Positions 14,073 through 20,320 of a stretch of 20,320 bases of DNA are shown piece after piece (position 1 is the first letter of the stretch; every line of letters starts with the position of its first letter). The stretch lies in NCBI GenBank assembly GCA_937910385.1, contig CALEPT010000107.1, forward strand, positions 1 through 20,320, read 5' to 3'. Below the pieces are notes generated by a model, which was given only the letters and a program-made list of their open reading frames with translations, was not told the origin of the DNA and ran no database searches. This stretch comes from an uncultured Ruminococcus sp. (GTDB lineage: Bacteria; Bacillota; Clostridia; Oscillospirales; Ruminococcaceae). Position numbers and translations under genes: made by a program.

Positions 14073-14264
14073 TTAATCAATGAGGTCAAAACTTCCAATA
14101 ACATCGTTCTTTTCGATTATCTTTCCGAGATAAACGAGCTCCCTATACTGAGCATCAACATTTCCTATCTCTACCAAATCAAGGCCGTTGAACTCCTAAT
14201 TGGGATTTGCACGTTTCTTTTCAAGAAGCATATCGTAAAGAACATCTGCGGTAAGTTTACCCAT
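14073..14264 (-). pseudogene. Small gene with in-frame amber codon
   Basis: On the minus strand ATG 14264 follows a perfect AGGAGGTGG site and a good promoter. The frame reads 22 residues (MGKLTADVLYDMLLEKKRAN...), meets TAG at 14196-14198, then continues 40 codons with coding character (EFNGLDLVEIGNVDAQYREL...) to TAA at 14073. A single base change from Glu, Gln, Lys or Tyr would explain it, so it is probably a recent nonsense mutation. Amber suppression or use of the short peptide is also possible. The small helical protein lies opposite the early operon; the function is unknown. Confidence 0.6.
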
Positions 14265-14289
14265 AATTTCCACCTCCTCTCTCAAAACC

Positions 14290-14318
14290 ATTATACCAGA
14301 GAGGCAAACCAAATTCAA
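14290..14318 (-). promoter_or_regulatory. Promoter of the amber-broken gene
   Basis: On the minus strand TTGAAT and TATAAT are 17 bases apart, about 20 bases before the ribosome site. CCTCTCT and AGAGAGG (about 14276-14304) bracket the -10 box as an inverted repeat, a possible operator. Confidence 0.7.
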
Positions 14319-14336
14319 GAAAGGAGCGTGACACAA

Positions 14337-14546
14337 ATGAAACGCGAAAACTACGTATACAACTGGACGGAAGTCCCTGTGATAGTCGATGTCGGGTATG
14401 TATGCCGCATACTGGGCGTAACGGCTGATACAGTGCAGAAACTTCTGCGCAGCGGAACACTGAGGGGCTTCAAGGTCGGTCGCGATTGGAGGATATGCAA
14501 ATCCGATATCATGGCATTTATCGGCGAACAGGAGGCAACAGCATGA
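14337..14546 (+). CDS. xis: Excisionase-like HTH protein
   Basis: The 69-residue protein has a MerR/excisionase-type winged helix: VDVGYVCRILGVTADTVQKL, then GTLRGFKVGRDWRICKSDIM, matching the turn-wing pattern GxLxxxKxGRxWRI of HTH_17 proteins. Such proteins bend att DNA to drive integrase toward excision, or act as small regulators. ATG 14337 follows AAAGGAG. It lies in the early operon rather than next to int, which is common. It overlaps the next gene by ATGA. The excisionase role is likely but not proven by sequence. Confidence 0.7.
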   Translation: MKRENYVYNWTEVPVIVDVGYVCRILGVTADTVQKLLRSGTLRGFKVGRDWRICKSDIMAFIGEQEATA

Positions 14547-14701
14547 AACTATACAGAATCACACTAATAGACCGCTACGGATCACGGCAGGTCGTGACGC
14601 TTGCGGGAAGCAGCCTTTACGAGGCGATGAAGCATATCGAGCTGGACCCGGGGTGGACGTTCGAGGGGTACAGCGTAATGGGGGTGAGCAGCGATGTATG
14701 A
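14543..14701 (+). CDS. Small phage protein, unknown
   Basis: This 52-residue protein begins at ATG 14543, overlapping the upstream stop as ATGA with GGAGG 10 bases before. The sequence MKLYRITLIDRYGSRQVVTL followed by SSLYEAMKHIELDPGW is typical of small early genes in Clostridia phages. The function is unknown. Confidence 0.6.
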   Translation: MKLYRITLIDRYGSRQVVTLAGSSLYEAMKHIELDPGWTFEGYSVMGVSSDV

Positions 14702-14915
14702 AATAGCGGTAACGGTCGCAGTCTTCGCAGCGGCGTTCCTTCTGTCGGTGGCAGCTGCTAAGGCTCGCGAGCTCTACGCCGAATATACCGAATGGAGCAC
14801 CCACAGACGCCGCGCTAAGTACCGCGTGCCGGCGTACACCGATATGGAACAGCGTTGGGCAGTAAAGCAGAACCGAGAAACACTATGGACGGAGGTGAAT
14901 GCACGATGCAGATGA
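14694..14915 (+). CDS. Small single-pass membrane protein
   Basis: The 73-residue protein has one N-terminal hydrophobic segment (about 3-22, IAVTVAVFAAAFLLSVAAAK) followed by a basic cytoplasmic tail. ATG 14694 overlaps the preceding gene by 8 bases and lies after GGGGG. The role is unknown. Confidence 0.6.
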   Translation: MYEIAVTVAVFAAAFLLSVAAAKARELYAEYTEWSTHRRRAKYRVPAYTDMEQRWAVKQNRETLWTEVNARCR

Positions 14916-15265
14916 CAGAAAGTGAAGTGAAAGTAAACGTCCTGCAAGCCAAGGATCAGCGAGCGCAGGTAAAGATATGTGCCGAACTTAATGCTGTCGG
15001 CGAAGACGTTATAAGAGGTATTTTACGCAAGCAAGGCGTAGACCTGCGCAAACTGACCGGGTCAAGCAAGCTCACGCAAAGCAAGACCAAAAGCAGCAGA
15101 ATTATCGCTAATGCTGCCGATAAGCAGCAGATAACAGTCACGGACGCAGTCGCAGCGATAAAGGCTCAGATCGCGGAGATCAACCGTCAGCAGTATGAGC
15201 TCGATATGCGCAAGGCTGACCTGTACAAGACTATCTGGGATATGCTCGGGGAGGTGGAAAGATGA
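14906..15265 (+). CDS. Phage helical protein, unknown
   Basis: The 119-residue protein starts at ATG 14906 behind GGAGGTGAAT; an earlier in-frame ATG lies inside the previous gene without a good site. A basic Ser/Lys segment (about 50-70, LTGSSKLTQSKTKSS) is followed by a coiled-coil-like helix (AAIKAQIAEINRQQYELDM). It overlaps the next gene by ATGA. The function is not known; a nucleic-acid or assembly role would be a guess. Confidence 0.6.
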   Translation: MQMTESEVKVNVLQAKDQRAQVKICAELNAVGEDVIRGILRKQGVDLRKLTGSSKLTQSKTKSSRIIANAADKQQITVTDAVAAIKAQIAEINRQQYELDMRKADLYKTIWDMLGEVER

Positions 15266-15480
15266 CAGAAGTACAGCAGAATAAGGACAGCTTCGTCCGG
15301 CATGAGCTTAGAGCGCTGCTGCAAGCTATCGACAGAGACATCACCGATGTTTCTTATTCAGTTGAGGAGAACGGCGAGGAGTTTGCGCTGATAACATGGC
15401 AGAACGGCTACAAGTGCAGGATAAACGTCTCAGGGGACAGTCTCAAAGCTCTTGTGTGGGACACCCTCAAGCGCATATAA
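15262..15480 (+). CDS. Small phage protein, unknown
   Basis: The 72-residue protein overlaps the previous stop as ATGA and follows GGGGAGG. It has a helical start and a beta-rich part (VSYSVEENGEEFALITWQNG) ending in DTLKRI. It closes the first block of early genes; a hairpin follows its stop. The family is not recognised. Confidence 0.6.
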   Translation: MTEVQQNKDSFVRHELRALLQAIDRDITDVSYSVEENGEEFALITWQNGYKCRINVSGDSLKALVWDTLKRI

Positions 15481-15481
15481 A

Positions 15482-15504
15482 GAAAAAGGCTCCCCGAAGG
15501 GAGC
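15482..15504 (-). terminator. Minus-strand-oriented hairpin terminator
   Basis: GCTCCC and GGGAGC pair around CGAA. A T-run (CCTTTTTCTTT) follows only when read on the minus strand; the plus side reads GAGAAACAG. It would stop antisense transcription entering the first early block, while plus-strand transcription could read through. Confidence 0.55.
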
Positions 15505-15532
15505 GAGAAACAGAAATACATAATTTATCATA

Positions 15533-15545
15533 GGTACATTGTACC
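15533..15545. promoter_or_regulatory. Palindrome before the recombination genes
   Basis: GGTACA-T-TGTACC is a perfect 13-base palindrome about 20 bases before the start of the next gene and just before its ribosome site. It may be an operator controlling the second early block. Confidence 0.45.
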
Positions 15546-15565
15546 ACACACGAAAGGAAAAGTCA

Positions 15566-15790
15566 ATGGTTGAATTCAAGATAGACAAGAAAAACAAAGC
15601 ACCTTTAGAGATGAGAATATCAGGAAATTCCATTGAGTGTGCTGAAGAAGTAAGCATAATTCTGGTAGAGCTGTGTTCCGGCATTTCAACAAGTACCGGT
15701 AATTCATTCGATGATGTGTTTACAAGCGTTGTCGCCGCTGCAAAGATGATACATTTTTTTAAAGCTAAGGAGGAGAAAAGAGATGTGTGA
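15566..15790 (+). CDS. Small phage protein upstream of the annealing protein
   Basis: The 74-residue protein starts at ATG 15566 after GAAAGGAAAAG; an earlier in-frame ATG lies in the regulatory palindrome region. It is helical in its second half (FDDVFTSVVAAAKMIHFF) and overlaps the next gene by 8 bases. It is probably translated together with the recombination pair. The function is unknown. Confidence 0.6.
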   Translation: MVEFKIDKKNKAPLEMRISGNSIECAEEVSIILVELCSGISTSTGNSFDDVFTSVVAAAKMIHFFKAKEEKRDV

Positions 15791-16424
15791 AAACAAGGAA
15801 ACCGCTCTGGCAGTGCAGCCGGAGCAGCTGAATGAAGTAATGGCAAAGCCGACCGGCAGTTTTATCGAGAGCTTCCGGGAATGCTACAATCTCGCAAAAG
15901 TCTTTGCAAAGTCGTCGCTGGTGCCTCAGCAGTATCAGGGCAAGACTGAGGATTGTGCGATAGCTGTCGATATGGCGGAGCGCATGGGAGTAACGCCACT
16001 CATGGTGATGCAGAACCTCTACGTAGTCAAGGGTAAGCCCTCATGGAGCGGACAAGCTTGTATGAGTTTCATCAAGGCTAAATTTGGTAATGCCGAGCCG
16101 GTCTATACCGGAGAACGTGGGACAGATTCACGAGGCTGTTATATAAAAGTCGTGACACCTGAGGGAGAGGTCATCGAAGGTGCAGAAGTAACAATGAAAA
16201 TGGCAAAGTCTGAGGGCTGGCTCGCGAAAACTGGTTCAAAATGGCAGACAATGCCTGAGCTTATGCTCGCATACCGCGCTGCTGCATTTTTCGCAAGAGT
16301 CTACTGTCCCGAAATCTTAATGGGAGTACAAGTCGAGGGGGAAGTTGAGGACAGCGAACGTCCGCAGCCGCAGAAAGCGCCTGATCCGTTCAGCGCAACA
16401 AATATGGAGGAGTATAAAATATGA
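15783..16424 (+). CDS. Phage RecT-like single-strand annealing protein (putative)
   Basis: The 213-residue protein has hallmarks of a group of phage proteins often named RecT-like: FRECYNLAKVFAKSSLVPQQ near the N-terminus, then AVDMAERMGVTPLMVMQNLY with VKGKPSWSGQACM, and a C-terminal MPELMLAYRAAAFFARVYCP. Annealing proteins coat single-stranded DNA and pair complementary strands in phage recombination and replication. The ATPase gene follows with an ATGA overlap, fitting a recombination module. I do not see a classical exonuclease nearby. The assignment to the annealing superfamily is from memory of similar phage proteins, so the family name is moderate and the role likely. Confidence 0.6.
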   Translation: MCENKETALAVQPEQLNEVMAKPTGSFIESFRECYNLAKVFAKSSLVPQQYQGKTEDCAIAVDMAERMGVTPLMVMQNLYVVKGKPSWSGQACMSFIKAKFGNAEPVYTGERGTDSRGCYIKVVTPEGEVIEGAEVTMKMAKSEGWLAKTGSKWQTMPELMLAYRAAAFFARVYCPEILMGVQVEGEVEDSERPQPQKAPDPFSATNMEEYKI

Positions 16425-17905
16425 GAACCACAAAAATCAAGATAAAGAACCTTTTTGGAATAACTGAAACAGAACTTGACGGGCGTTCCGTTGAGATAAC
16501 CGGAGCGAACGGCGTCGGCAAGACCTCAGTTATCGACGCTTTCCGCTATGCGCTGACAAATCAGTCCGACCGCAGCATCATCGTCCACGAGGGCGAGAAA
16601 GAGGGCGAAATCATCATCGAGACCGACACAGGTCTGAGCATCGACCGCCGCAAGCGTACCGAACAGGCTGACTACAAATCTATCAAGGAAAACGGAAGAG
16701 AGGTGATGTCACCTGAGAGCTTCCTGAAACAGCTTTTTTCGCCGCTTCAGCTCGATCCGGTATCATTTACCCTTATGACAGCCAAAGAGAAAAACAGGGC
16801 GATTCTTGACCTTGTGGAGTTCGAATGGGATCTCAGTTTTATCCGTGAAAAATTCGGAGAGATACCTGACTGGGTGAACTACGATCAGAACATTCTCGAA
16901 GTTCTGAGTGATATGCAGTCCGAAAACGGAGAATGGTTCAAGGAACGTCAGAACGTGAACCGCGATATCAGGAATGAGACTGCATTTATCGAGGACATCG
17001 CAAAAGACATTCCCGAGCATTATCAGGCTGACACCTGGGAAAGCTACGATCTCGGTGCAGCGTATAAGAAGCTCGAGCAGATCAAGGAGCACAACAGCCG
17101 TATAGAGCGTGCTAAGCTCTTCCGCAGCAGCTATGATGCAAAGCTCAGACAGCTGGAAGCTGACAAGATGATCGCCGTTACCTCAGAGGAAAAGACTATT
17201 GCAGCTGAACGTGAGAGCCTGCTTGCTGACATTGAGAGAAAGAAAGCGGAGATCAGAGCTGCCGAGGAAAAGGTAGCAGGACTTGTCGGCAAACTGGAAG
17301 ATAAGAAGGCACTTGCAGAGAGCCGATTTAACGAAGCTAAGACCAAGCTCGATACAGATATGAGCGTTGCAGATGAATATATGGACAAGCAGCCGCTTGA
17401 TTGCGCTGAGCTCCAGTCAGAGATCAGCACTGCGGAGGCTATGAAGCGGCACCTTAACGAATACAAACGCATGAAAGAAATGCAGGATAAGGTCGGGGAG
17501 CTCCACAAGATTTCCGATGAATACACACGGAAGATAGAGCTCGCGAGAACACTCCCCGGAACTATCCTCGAAAATGCACATATCCCGATCGAGGGGCTTA
17601 CAGTCAAGGAAGGAATACCTCTTATCAACGGACTTCCTGTCTCGAACCTTTCTGAGGGTGAGCAGCTCAGCCTCTGCGTAGATGTTGCCCTCTCCAAGCC
17701 AAACGGCTTACAGATCATACTTATTGACGGCACTGAGAAGCTGACATCTGAGAACCGTGAAAAGCTGTACAGCAAGTGCAGGGAAAAGGGAGTGCAGTTC
17801 ATCGCTACACGCACCACTGATGATATGGAAAAGACAACGTTGACGAGTACGTTCGGAGAGTCCGTGACTGGTACGACGAAAAAGGCAAGAAAATCACGGA
17901 TATAG
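16421..17905 (+). CDS. RecF/Rad50-like SMC-type ATPase (3' end altered)
   Basis: The 494-residue protein has a Walker A GANGVGKT at 28-35, a long charged coiled-coil (about 175-385), a signature LSEGEQ near 410-415 and a Walker B-like IILIDG at about 433-437, then a D-loop-like region. This is the head-coil-head plan of SMC, RecF and SbcC/Rad50 ATPases in a short phage form; the coil has no CxxC zinc hook. The usual Walker B Glu is replaced by Gly. It probably acts with the annealing protein in DNA end processing or replication. The last 24 or so residues after TRTTDDMEK are low-complexity Thr/Lys/Arg and appear to be an out-of-frame read of another gene's end, so the native C-terminus may be lost. 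Confidence 0.8.
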   Translation: MRTTKIKIKNLFGITETELDGRSVEITGANGVGKTSVIDAFRYALTNQSDRSIIVHEGEKEGEIIIETDTGLSIDRRKRTEQADYKSIKENGREVMSPESFLKQLFSPLQLDPVSFTLMTAKEKNRAILDLVEFEWDLSFIREKFGEIPDWVNYDQNILEVLSDMQSENGEWFKERQNVNRDIRNETAFIEDIAKDIPEHYQADTWESYDLGAAYKKLEQIKEHNSRIERAKLFRSSYDAKLRQLEADKMIAVTSEEKTIAAERESLLADIERKKAEIRAAEEKVAGLVGKLEDKKALAESRFNEAKTKLDTDMSVADEYMDKQPLDCAELQSEISTAEAMKRHLNEYKRMKEMQDKVGELHKISDEYTRKIELARTLPGTILENAHIPIEGLTVKEGIPLINGLPVSNLSEGEQLSLCVDVALSKPNGLQIILIDGTEKLTSENREKLYSKCREKGVQFIATRTTDDMEKTTLTSTFGESVTGTTKKARKSRI

Positions 17906-17997
17906 CTGCTATTGTCAGAAAATGGCTGGAACAGGACGGAGTAAGCAAGCTTGATCCGGAGCTCGAAAAGTACAAGCAGTTTATAAACAAATTCTGA
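17824..17997 (+). pseudogene. C-terminal remnant of a phage replication protein
   Basis: In the frame one base back from the ATPase, an open stretch without a start codon reads NVDEYVRRVRDWYDEKG, then DIAAIVRKWLEQDG, and ends YKQFINKF before TGA at 17995. The spaced W-Y...G...R-K-W pattern resembles the C-terminus of phage and plasmid DnaD/helix-turn-helix replication initiators that recruit the primosome. A deletion joining the ATPase gene near its end to the last 55 or so codons of such a gene would explain both the odd ATPase tail and this fragment. Ribosomal frameshifting is a less likely alternative because no canonical slippery heptamer is present. Confidence 0.55.
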
Positions 17998-18005
17998 GGT
18001 GAATT

Positions 18006-18152
18006 ATGGAAAGTAAATTTGTTTTATTCGACGAAAAATACGGCGTTAAGTGGTATCGCTGCCTGAACTGCGGTGCCCTCCAGCGAGGTGCACCACCGCC
18101 GGTATGCCCCGTATGCGAGGGAAAGTACATCAACAGGGAGGAAAAACAATGA
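18006..18152 (+). CDS. 48-residue zinc-ribbon protein
   Basis: ATG 18006 follows GAGGTGAATT, 8 bases after the TGA of the upstream replication-protein remnant. The protein holds two CxxC knuckles, CLNC (19-22) and CPVC (34-37), spaced 11 residues apart with AL-R-GAPPP between them, a zinc-ribbon. It overlaps the MazG-like gene as ATGA. Small zinc ribbons of this kind are common in phage early operons and may bind nucleic acid or RNA polymerase; the target is unknown. Confidence 0.75.
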   Translation: MESKFVLFDEKYGVKWYRCLNCGALQRGAPPPVCPVCEGKYINREEKQ

Positions 18153-18439
18153 ACGATAAAATAGAACAAATAGCAACGCACTACACTTTCGGGCAGCAGC
18201 GTGCGATATTCGTCGAGGAATGCGCGGAGGCTATACAGGCAGTCTGCAAGGTCGAGAGAGCTGCGGACGGTTCCTTTGAAACTTACGCCGAGAAAATGAA
18301 TGATCTTCTGAGCGAGGTCGCGGACGTGCTGATCATGGCGCAGCAGATGAGATTCTTCCTCGGAGCTGAACGAGTCGATGCCGAGGTGGAGCGGAAGCTG
18401 GACAGGCAGATCAAGAGGATAAGGGAGGAAAAGATATGA
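18149..18439 (+). CDS. MazG-like nucleotide pyrophosphohydrolase
   Basis: The 96-residue all-helical protein has the EExxE...ExxD metal motif: Glu23, Glu24 and Glu27 (VEECAEAIQ) and Glu56/Asp59 (LLSEVADVL). Enzymes of this superfamily hydrolyse (d)NTPs to the monophosphate and pyrophosphate, and in phages they clear non-canonical nucleotides or tune nucleotide pools. The start is ATG 18149 after AGGGAGG; a longer frame upstream overlaps the zinc-ribbon gene in another frame. It overlaps the next gene by 4 bases. Confidence 0.8.
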   Translation: MNDKIEQIATHYTFGQQRAIFVEECAEAIQAVCKVERAADGSFETYAEKMNDLLSEVADVLIMAQQMRFFLGAERVDAEVERKLDRQIKRIREEKI

Positions 18440-18729
18440 CAAGACTGCAAGAGATTGAAAAACTCCTTGATAATAACCTGTCACTTATAACCGAATACAC
18501 AAAACGTGCGGCTGAACTGATAGGCAGTGTCAGACAGCTCGAAAAAGAGCGTGACAAACTGACCAAGAAGAACAGAGGACTTGAAGTAGTGCGCTGCAAG
18601 GACTGTGTGAAACTTAATCGGTACGACTGCCCTATGTGTTACATAGAGAATCAGACGATGCAGTTTGCGGAGGTCAAGCCGAATTTTTATTGTAGCAAAG
18701 GTTGTTTAAAGGAGGAAGAAAATGTCTGA
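18436..18729 (+). CDS. Coiled-coil protein with C-terminal Cys cluster
   Basis: The 97-residue protein has an N-terminal coiled coil (LQEIEKLLDNN to QLEKERDKLTKKNRG) and a C-terminal Cys region (CKDC, CPMC, FYCSKGC) likely to bind zinc. ATG overlaps the MazG-like stop. Such proteins are frequent in Clostridia phage early regions; the function is unknown. Confidence 0.65.
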   Translation: MTRLQEIEKLLDNNLSLITEYTKRAAELIGSVRQLEKERDKLTKKNRGLEVVRCKDCVKLNRYDCPMCYIENQTMQFAEVKPNFYCSKGCLKEEENV

Positions 18730-19024
18730 CACAGATATGCTTTATATGGCGGCACTCGAAAAGAGATGTGAAGAGCTCGAAACTCGCATAGCTGAGCTTG
18801 AGGACAAGCACTGGAACGAGTGCAGGCAGATAGCACATTATGATGACGAGCTGAGGAATCAGAATGATGTTGTATATGTCAGGAAGTCTGATGTGCTTGA
18901 CCTTGTGCTTGACCTGATATCGGAAGCTTATGAGAATGGTGGGTTCAAGGATTACAGCGACTACAGCAGTCTATGGGACGCTGTTGACGATATGCGAAGG
19001 GGAGATGAAAGAAATGAGCCTTGA
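18722..19024 (+). CDS. Acidic coiled-coil phage protein, unknown
   Basis: The 100-residue protein begins with a coiled coil (ALEKRCEELETRIAELEDK) and ends acidic. ATG 18722 overlaps the previous gene by 8 bases behind AAAGGAGG. Its 3' end overlaps the next gene by 11 bases. No family is recognised. Confidence 0.6.
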   Translation: MSDTDMLYMAALEKRCEELETRIAELEDKHWNECRQIAHYDDELRNQNDVVYVRKSDVLDLVLDLISEAYENGGFKDYSDYSSLWDAVDDMRRGDERNEP

Positions 19025-19616
19025 TAGATTTATAAACGGCTTTAAAACTGATGCCGAGATAGATGCGTTCTTTATCGGCATGGAAGAATCGGCAAGGGAT
19101 AATCAAGAAGCCCTTGAAAAGCGAGATAAAATGCTGAGAGATACGGTCGAAGAGCTGTGTGAAGCAAAGCAGCTTCTGAAAGCGGCGGTTGAAGATTTTA
19201 AGGTGATAGGAAAAGCTCTTGATGCAGACTGCGATATACTTATCAACTGTGATGATTGTCCATTGCAATCAGGTCACTATAACTGTCGTTCGTGGAATCA
19301 TCAGGACGAAGCCCTTGCTCTGATTGGTGAGGACACAAATGTCCCTGCCACTGTGACCGACATTGTTGTCGGTGGCAAATCGGACAGCTGGATAAGCTGT
19401 GAGGAAAGGCTGCCGGAAGATAACAGACCTGTTCTGTGCTATGTAAGAGATATAACCGGTGAGGGCAGCGGATACATTATAGGCAGTTGTGAACATAGCG
19501 AATTTTGGTTTCTGAAAATCAGTGGCAATAAATATTTTTCTTTCCCATATATGCGGATAAAAGTAACTCACTGGATGCCTTTACCCGAACCGCCGAAAGA
19601 GGGTGACTCAACATGA
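19014..19616 (+). CDS. Phage protein with C-terminal DUF551 domain
   Basis: The 200-residue protein starts at ATG 19014 after AGGGGAG; the longer in-frame option lies inside the previous gene. It has a helical N-terminus (about 1-65), a middle Cys stretch (CDILINCDDCPLQSGHYNC) and a C-terminal DUF551-type domain: DSWISCEERLPEDNRPVLCY near 142-160 and VTHWMPLPEPP at the end. The W-I-S-x-E-x-LP...HWMPLP pattern is the mark of that family. DUF551 is widespread in phages but has no known activity. Confidence 0.75.
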   Translation: MSLDRFINGFKTDAEIDAFFIGMEESARDNQEALEKRDKMLRDTVEELCEAKQLLKAAVEDFKVIGKALDADCDILINCDDCPLQSGHYNCRSWNHQDEALALIGEDTNVPATVTDIVVGGKSDSWISCEERLPEDNRPVLCYVRDITGEGSGYIIGSCEHSEFWFLKISGNKYFSFPYMRIKVTHWMPLPEPPKEGDST

Positions 19617-19726
19617 TCGGAATATTTTTCGCAGGCGCTATAGTCGGACTGCTCTGCTACTGGTGCGGATTTTTCACGGCGGCATTCTTTGCCGCGAAAG
19701 GAAAAAACAATGATGACAACAACTGA
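19613..19726 (+). CDS. 37-residue membrane protein
   Basis: ATG 19613 overlaps the DUF551 stop as ATGA. The protein is one hydrophobic helix (IGIFFAGAIVGLLCYWCGFF, extending to AAFFAA) followed by a charged tail KGKNNDDNN. Its stop overlaps the start region of the next gene. Its place in the unbroken chain of overlaps supports it as a real gene; the role is unknown. Confidence 0.6.
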   Translation: MIGIFFAGAIVGLLCYWCGFFTAAFFAAKGKNNDDNN

Positions 19727-19880
19727 AACAAGATACGTGATCCGCAACAAGTACAACGGCGCTTACATACACAAAACGCTGTTTGAAATACGGAGGTTCT
19801 GGACGCGCTACGATGCGATAAAGTATATGCGACGCAGAGGGATAAGTGAGAAATGCTATGAAGTGGAGGCGGTGAAATGA
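19710..19880 (+). CDS. Small basic phage protein
   Basis: The 56-residue protein starts at ATG 19710 (or 19713) after AAAGGAAAA. It is basic and aromatic (YVIRNKYNGAYIHKTLFEIR, RRFWTRYDAIKYMRRRG). It overlaps the next gene as ATGA. It may bind nucleic acid because of its charge. The family is unknown. Confidence 0.6.
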   Translation: MMTTTETRYVIRNKYNGAYIHKTLFEIRRFWTRYDAIKYMRRRGISEKCYEVEAVK

Positions 19881-20260
19881 GAAACTATCAGCCAAAAAAG
19901 AATAATCCGTATTACCTGCCGCACACGCTGTACATGAGTATGCTGTATCTGGTAAGGGATCATGAAAGAATGAAGAAGCAAAGAGAAGACGTTCTTTATT
20001 CGTCACCTGCACCTGACGGCATACCCAGCTCCGCTCTTGGAAATCCAACTGAGCAGAAGGCACTGAAGCTCGCAGCACTGGGAAACGTATGCAACGCTGT
20101 AGAGCGCGCCCTCGAAACTATTCCTCCTGAATACAGAAACGGCGTTATCAAAAATGTGTGCAATAAAAATCCGTATCCTATCACAGCAGGTGAAGCTACA
20201 TACAGACGATATAAATACAAGCTGGCATACATGACAGCAAAATTTCTTTACCTAATTTGA
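19877..20260 (+). CDS. ArpU/sigma-70-like phage regulator (putative)
   Basis: The 127-residue protein opens with NPYYLPHTLYMSMLYLVRDH and continues with the conserved-looking SSPAPDGIPS, NPTEQKALKLAALGN, ERALETIPPEYRNGV and a closing YMTAKFLYLI. This matches a family at the end of the early region in many Clostridia prophages, often described as ArpU- or sigma-region-like late transcription activators. It would switch on packaging and structural genes expected just to the right. ATG 19877 follows GGAGGCGG. No structural gene is reached before the window ends; only about 60 non-coding bases remain. Confidence 0.6.
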   Translation: MRNYQPKKNNPYYLPHTLYMSMLYLVRDHERMKKQREDVLYSSPAPDGIPSSALGNPTEQKALKLAALGNVCNAVERALETIPPEYRNGVIKNVCNKNPYPITAGEATYRRYKYKLAYMTAKFLYLI

Positions 20261-20320
20261 AAAGATCCTGAATCCGTAAGGTCGGTCAAATTTAAGGGCA
20301 ACAAAAAAGAGAACAATTCG

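Noticed and set aside
17131..17817. 228-residue minus-strand frame opposite the ATPase
   Set aside because: Ser-rich, no ribosome site, lies entirely opposite a convincing SMC-type ATPase.
17827..17836. Programmed -1 frameshift joining the ATPase to the downstream frame
   Set aside because: The sequence GGAAAAG is not a canonical X-XXY-YYZ heptamer, and the downstream segment resembles a different protein family; a deletion junction is simpler.

Overview
The window looks like chromosome of a Ruminococcus-type gut Firmicute (Oscillospiraceae). The reasons are a dockerin- and cohesin-bearing surface protein with long Thr/Ser linkers, an LPxTG-type anchor with its own sortase, AGGAGG-type ribosome binding sites throughout, and phage genes of the kind common in Clostridia. 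This assignment is inference from protein style; there is no rRNA to settle it.

Left part (1-9.4 kb). Two decayed prophage pieces face each other. The left piece (about 220-1730, + strand) holds the C-terminal part of a phage minor-head-like protein ending in an HExxH metallopeptidase-like domain, then a small gene, a terminator and a truncated gene. The right piece (about 9.26-7.9 kb, - strand) has the same plan with different contents: a truncated phage structural protein with a JAB/MPN-like end, two small genes, a terminator and a truncated gene, ending at a tRNA-Leu 3' fragment. Both share an exact 40-bp leader in inverted orientation. Between them lies a - strand cassette: a 467-aa XRE-type regulator with a good sigma-A promoter, a 1218-aa scaffoldin-like wall protein (cohesin-like domains, two dockerins, LPQTG anchor) and a sortase whose start overlaps the wall protein's stop.

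Right part (9.4 kb to the end). A temperate siphovirus-like prophage begins at a tRNA-Pro 3' fragment (the attachment site, with the host tRNA terminator outside it). The lysogeny arm on the - strand is cI-type S24 repressor, a Cys-motif protein, a duplicated-domain lipoprotein and a tyrosine integrase. Between integrase and lipoprotein there is a consensus promoter followed about 70 nt later by a strong terminator on the + strand, a candidate small RNA. The early arm on the + strand starts with a Cro-like gene behind a divergent promoter pair with TCCCA-N4-TGGGA operators, then an excisionase-like gene. A string of small overlapping genes follows: a RecT-like annealing protein candidate, a RecF/Rad50-like ATPase, a zinc-ribbon protein, a MazG-like pyrophosphohydrolase, coiled-coil proteins, a DUF551 protein and an ArpU/sigma-like late regulator candidate.

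Two broken places stand out in the prophage: a small - strand gene with an in-frame amber codon, and the 3' end of the ATPase gene, which runs out of frame into the C-terminal piece of what looks like a phage replication protein. Most early genes overlap by 4-14 bases and are probably translated as one coupled operon.
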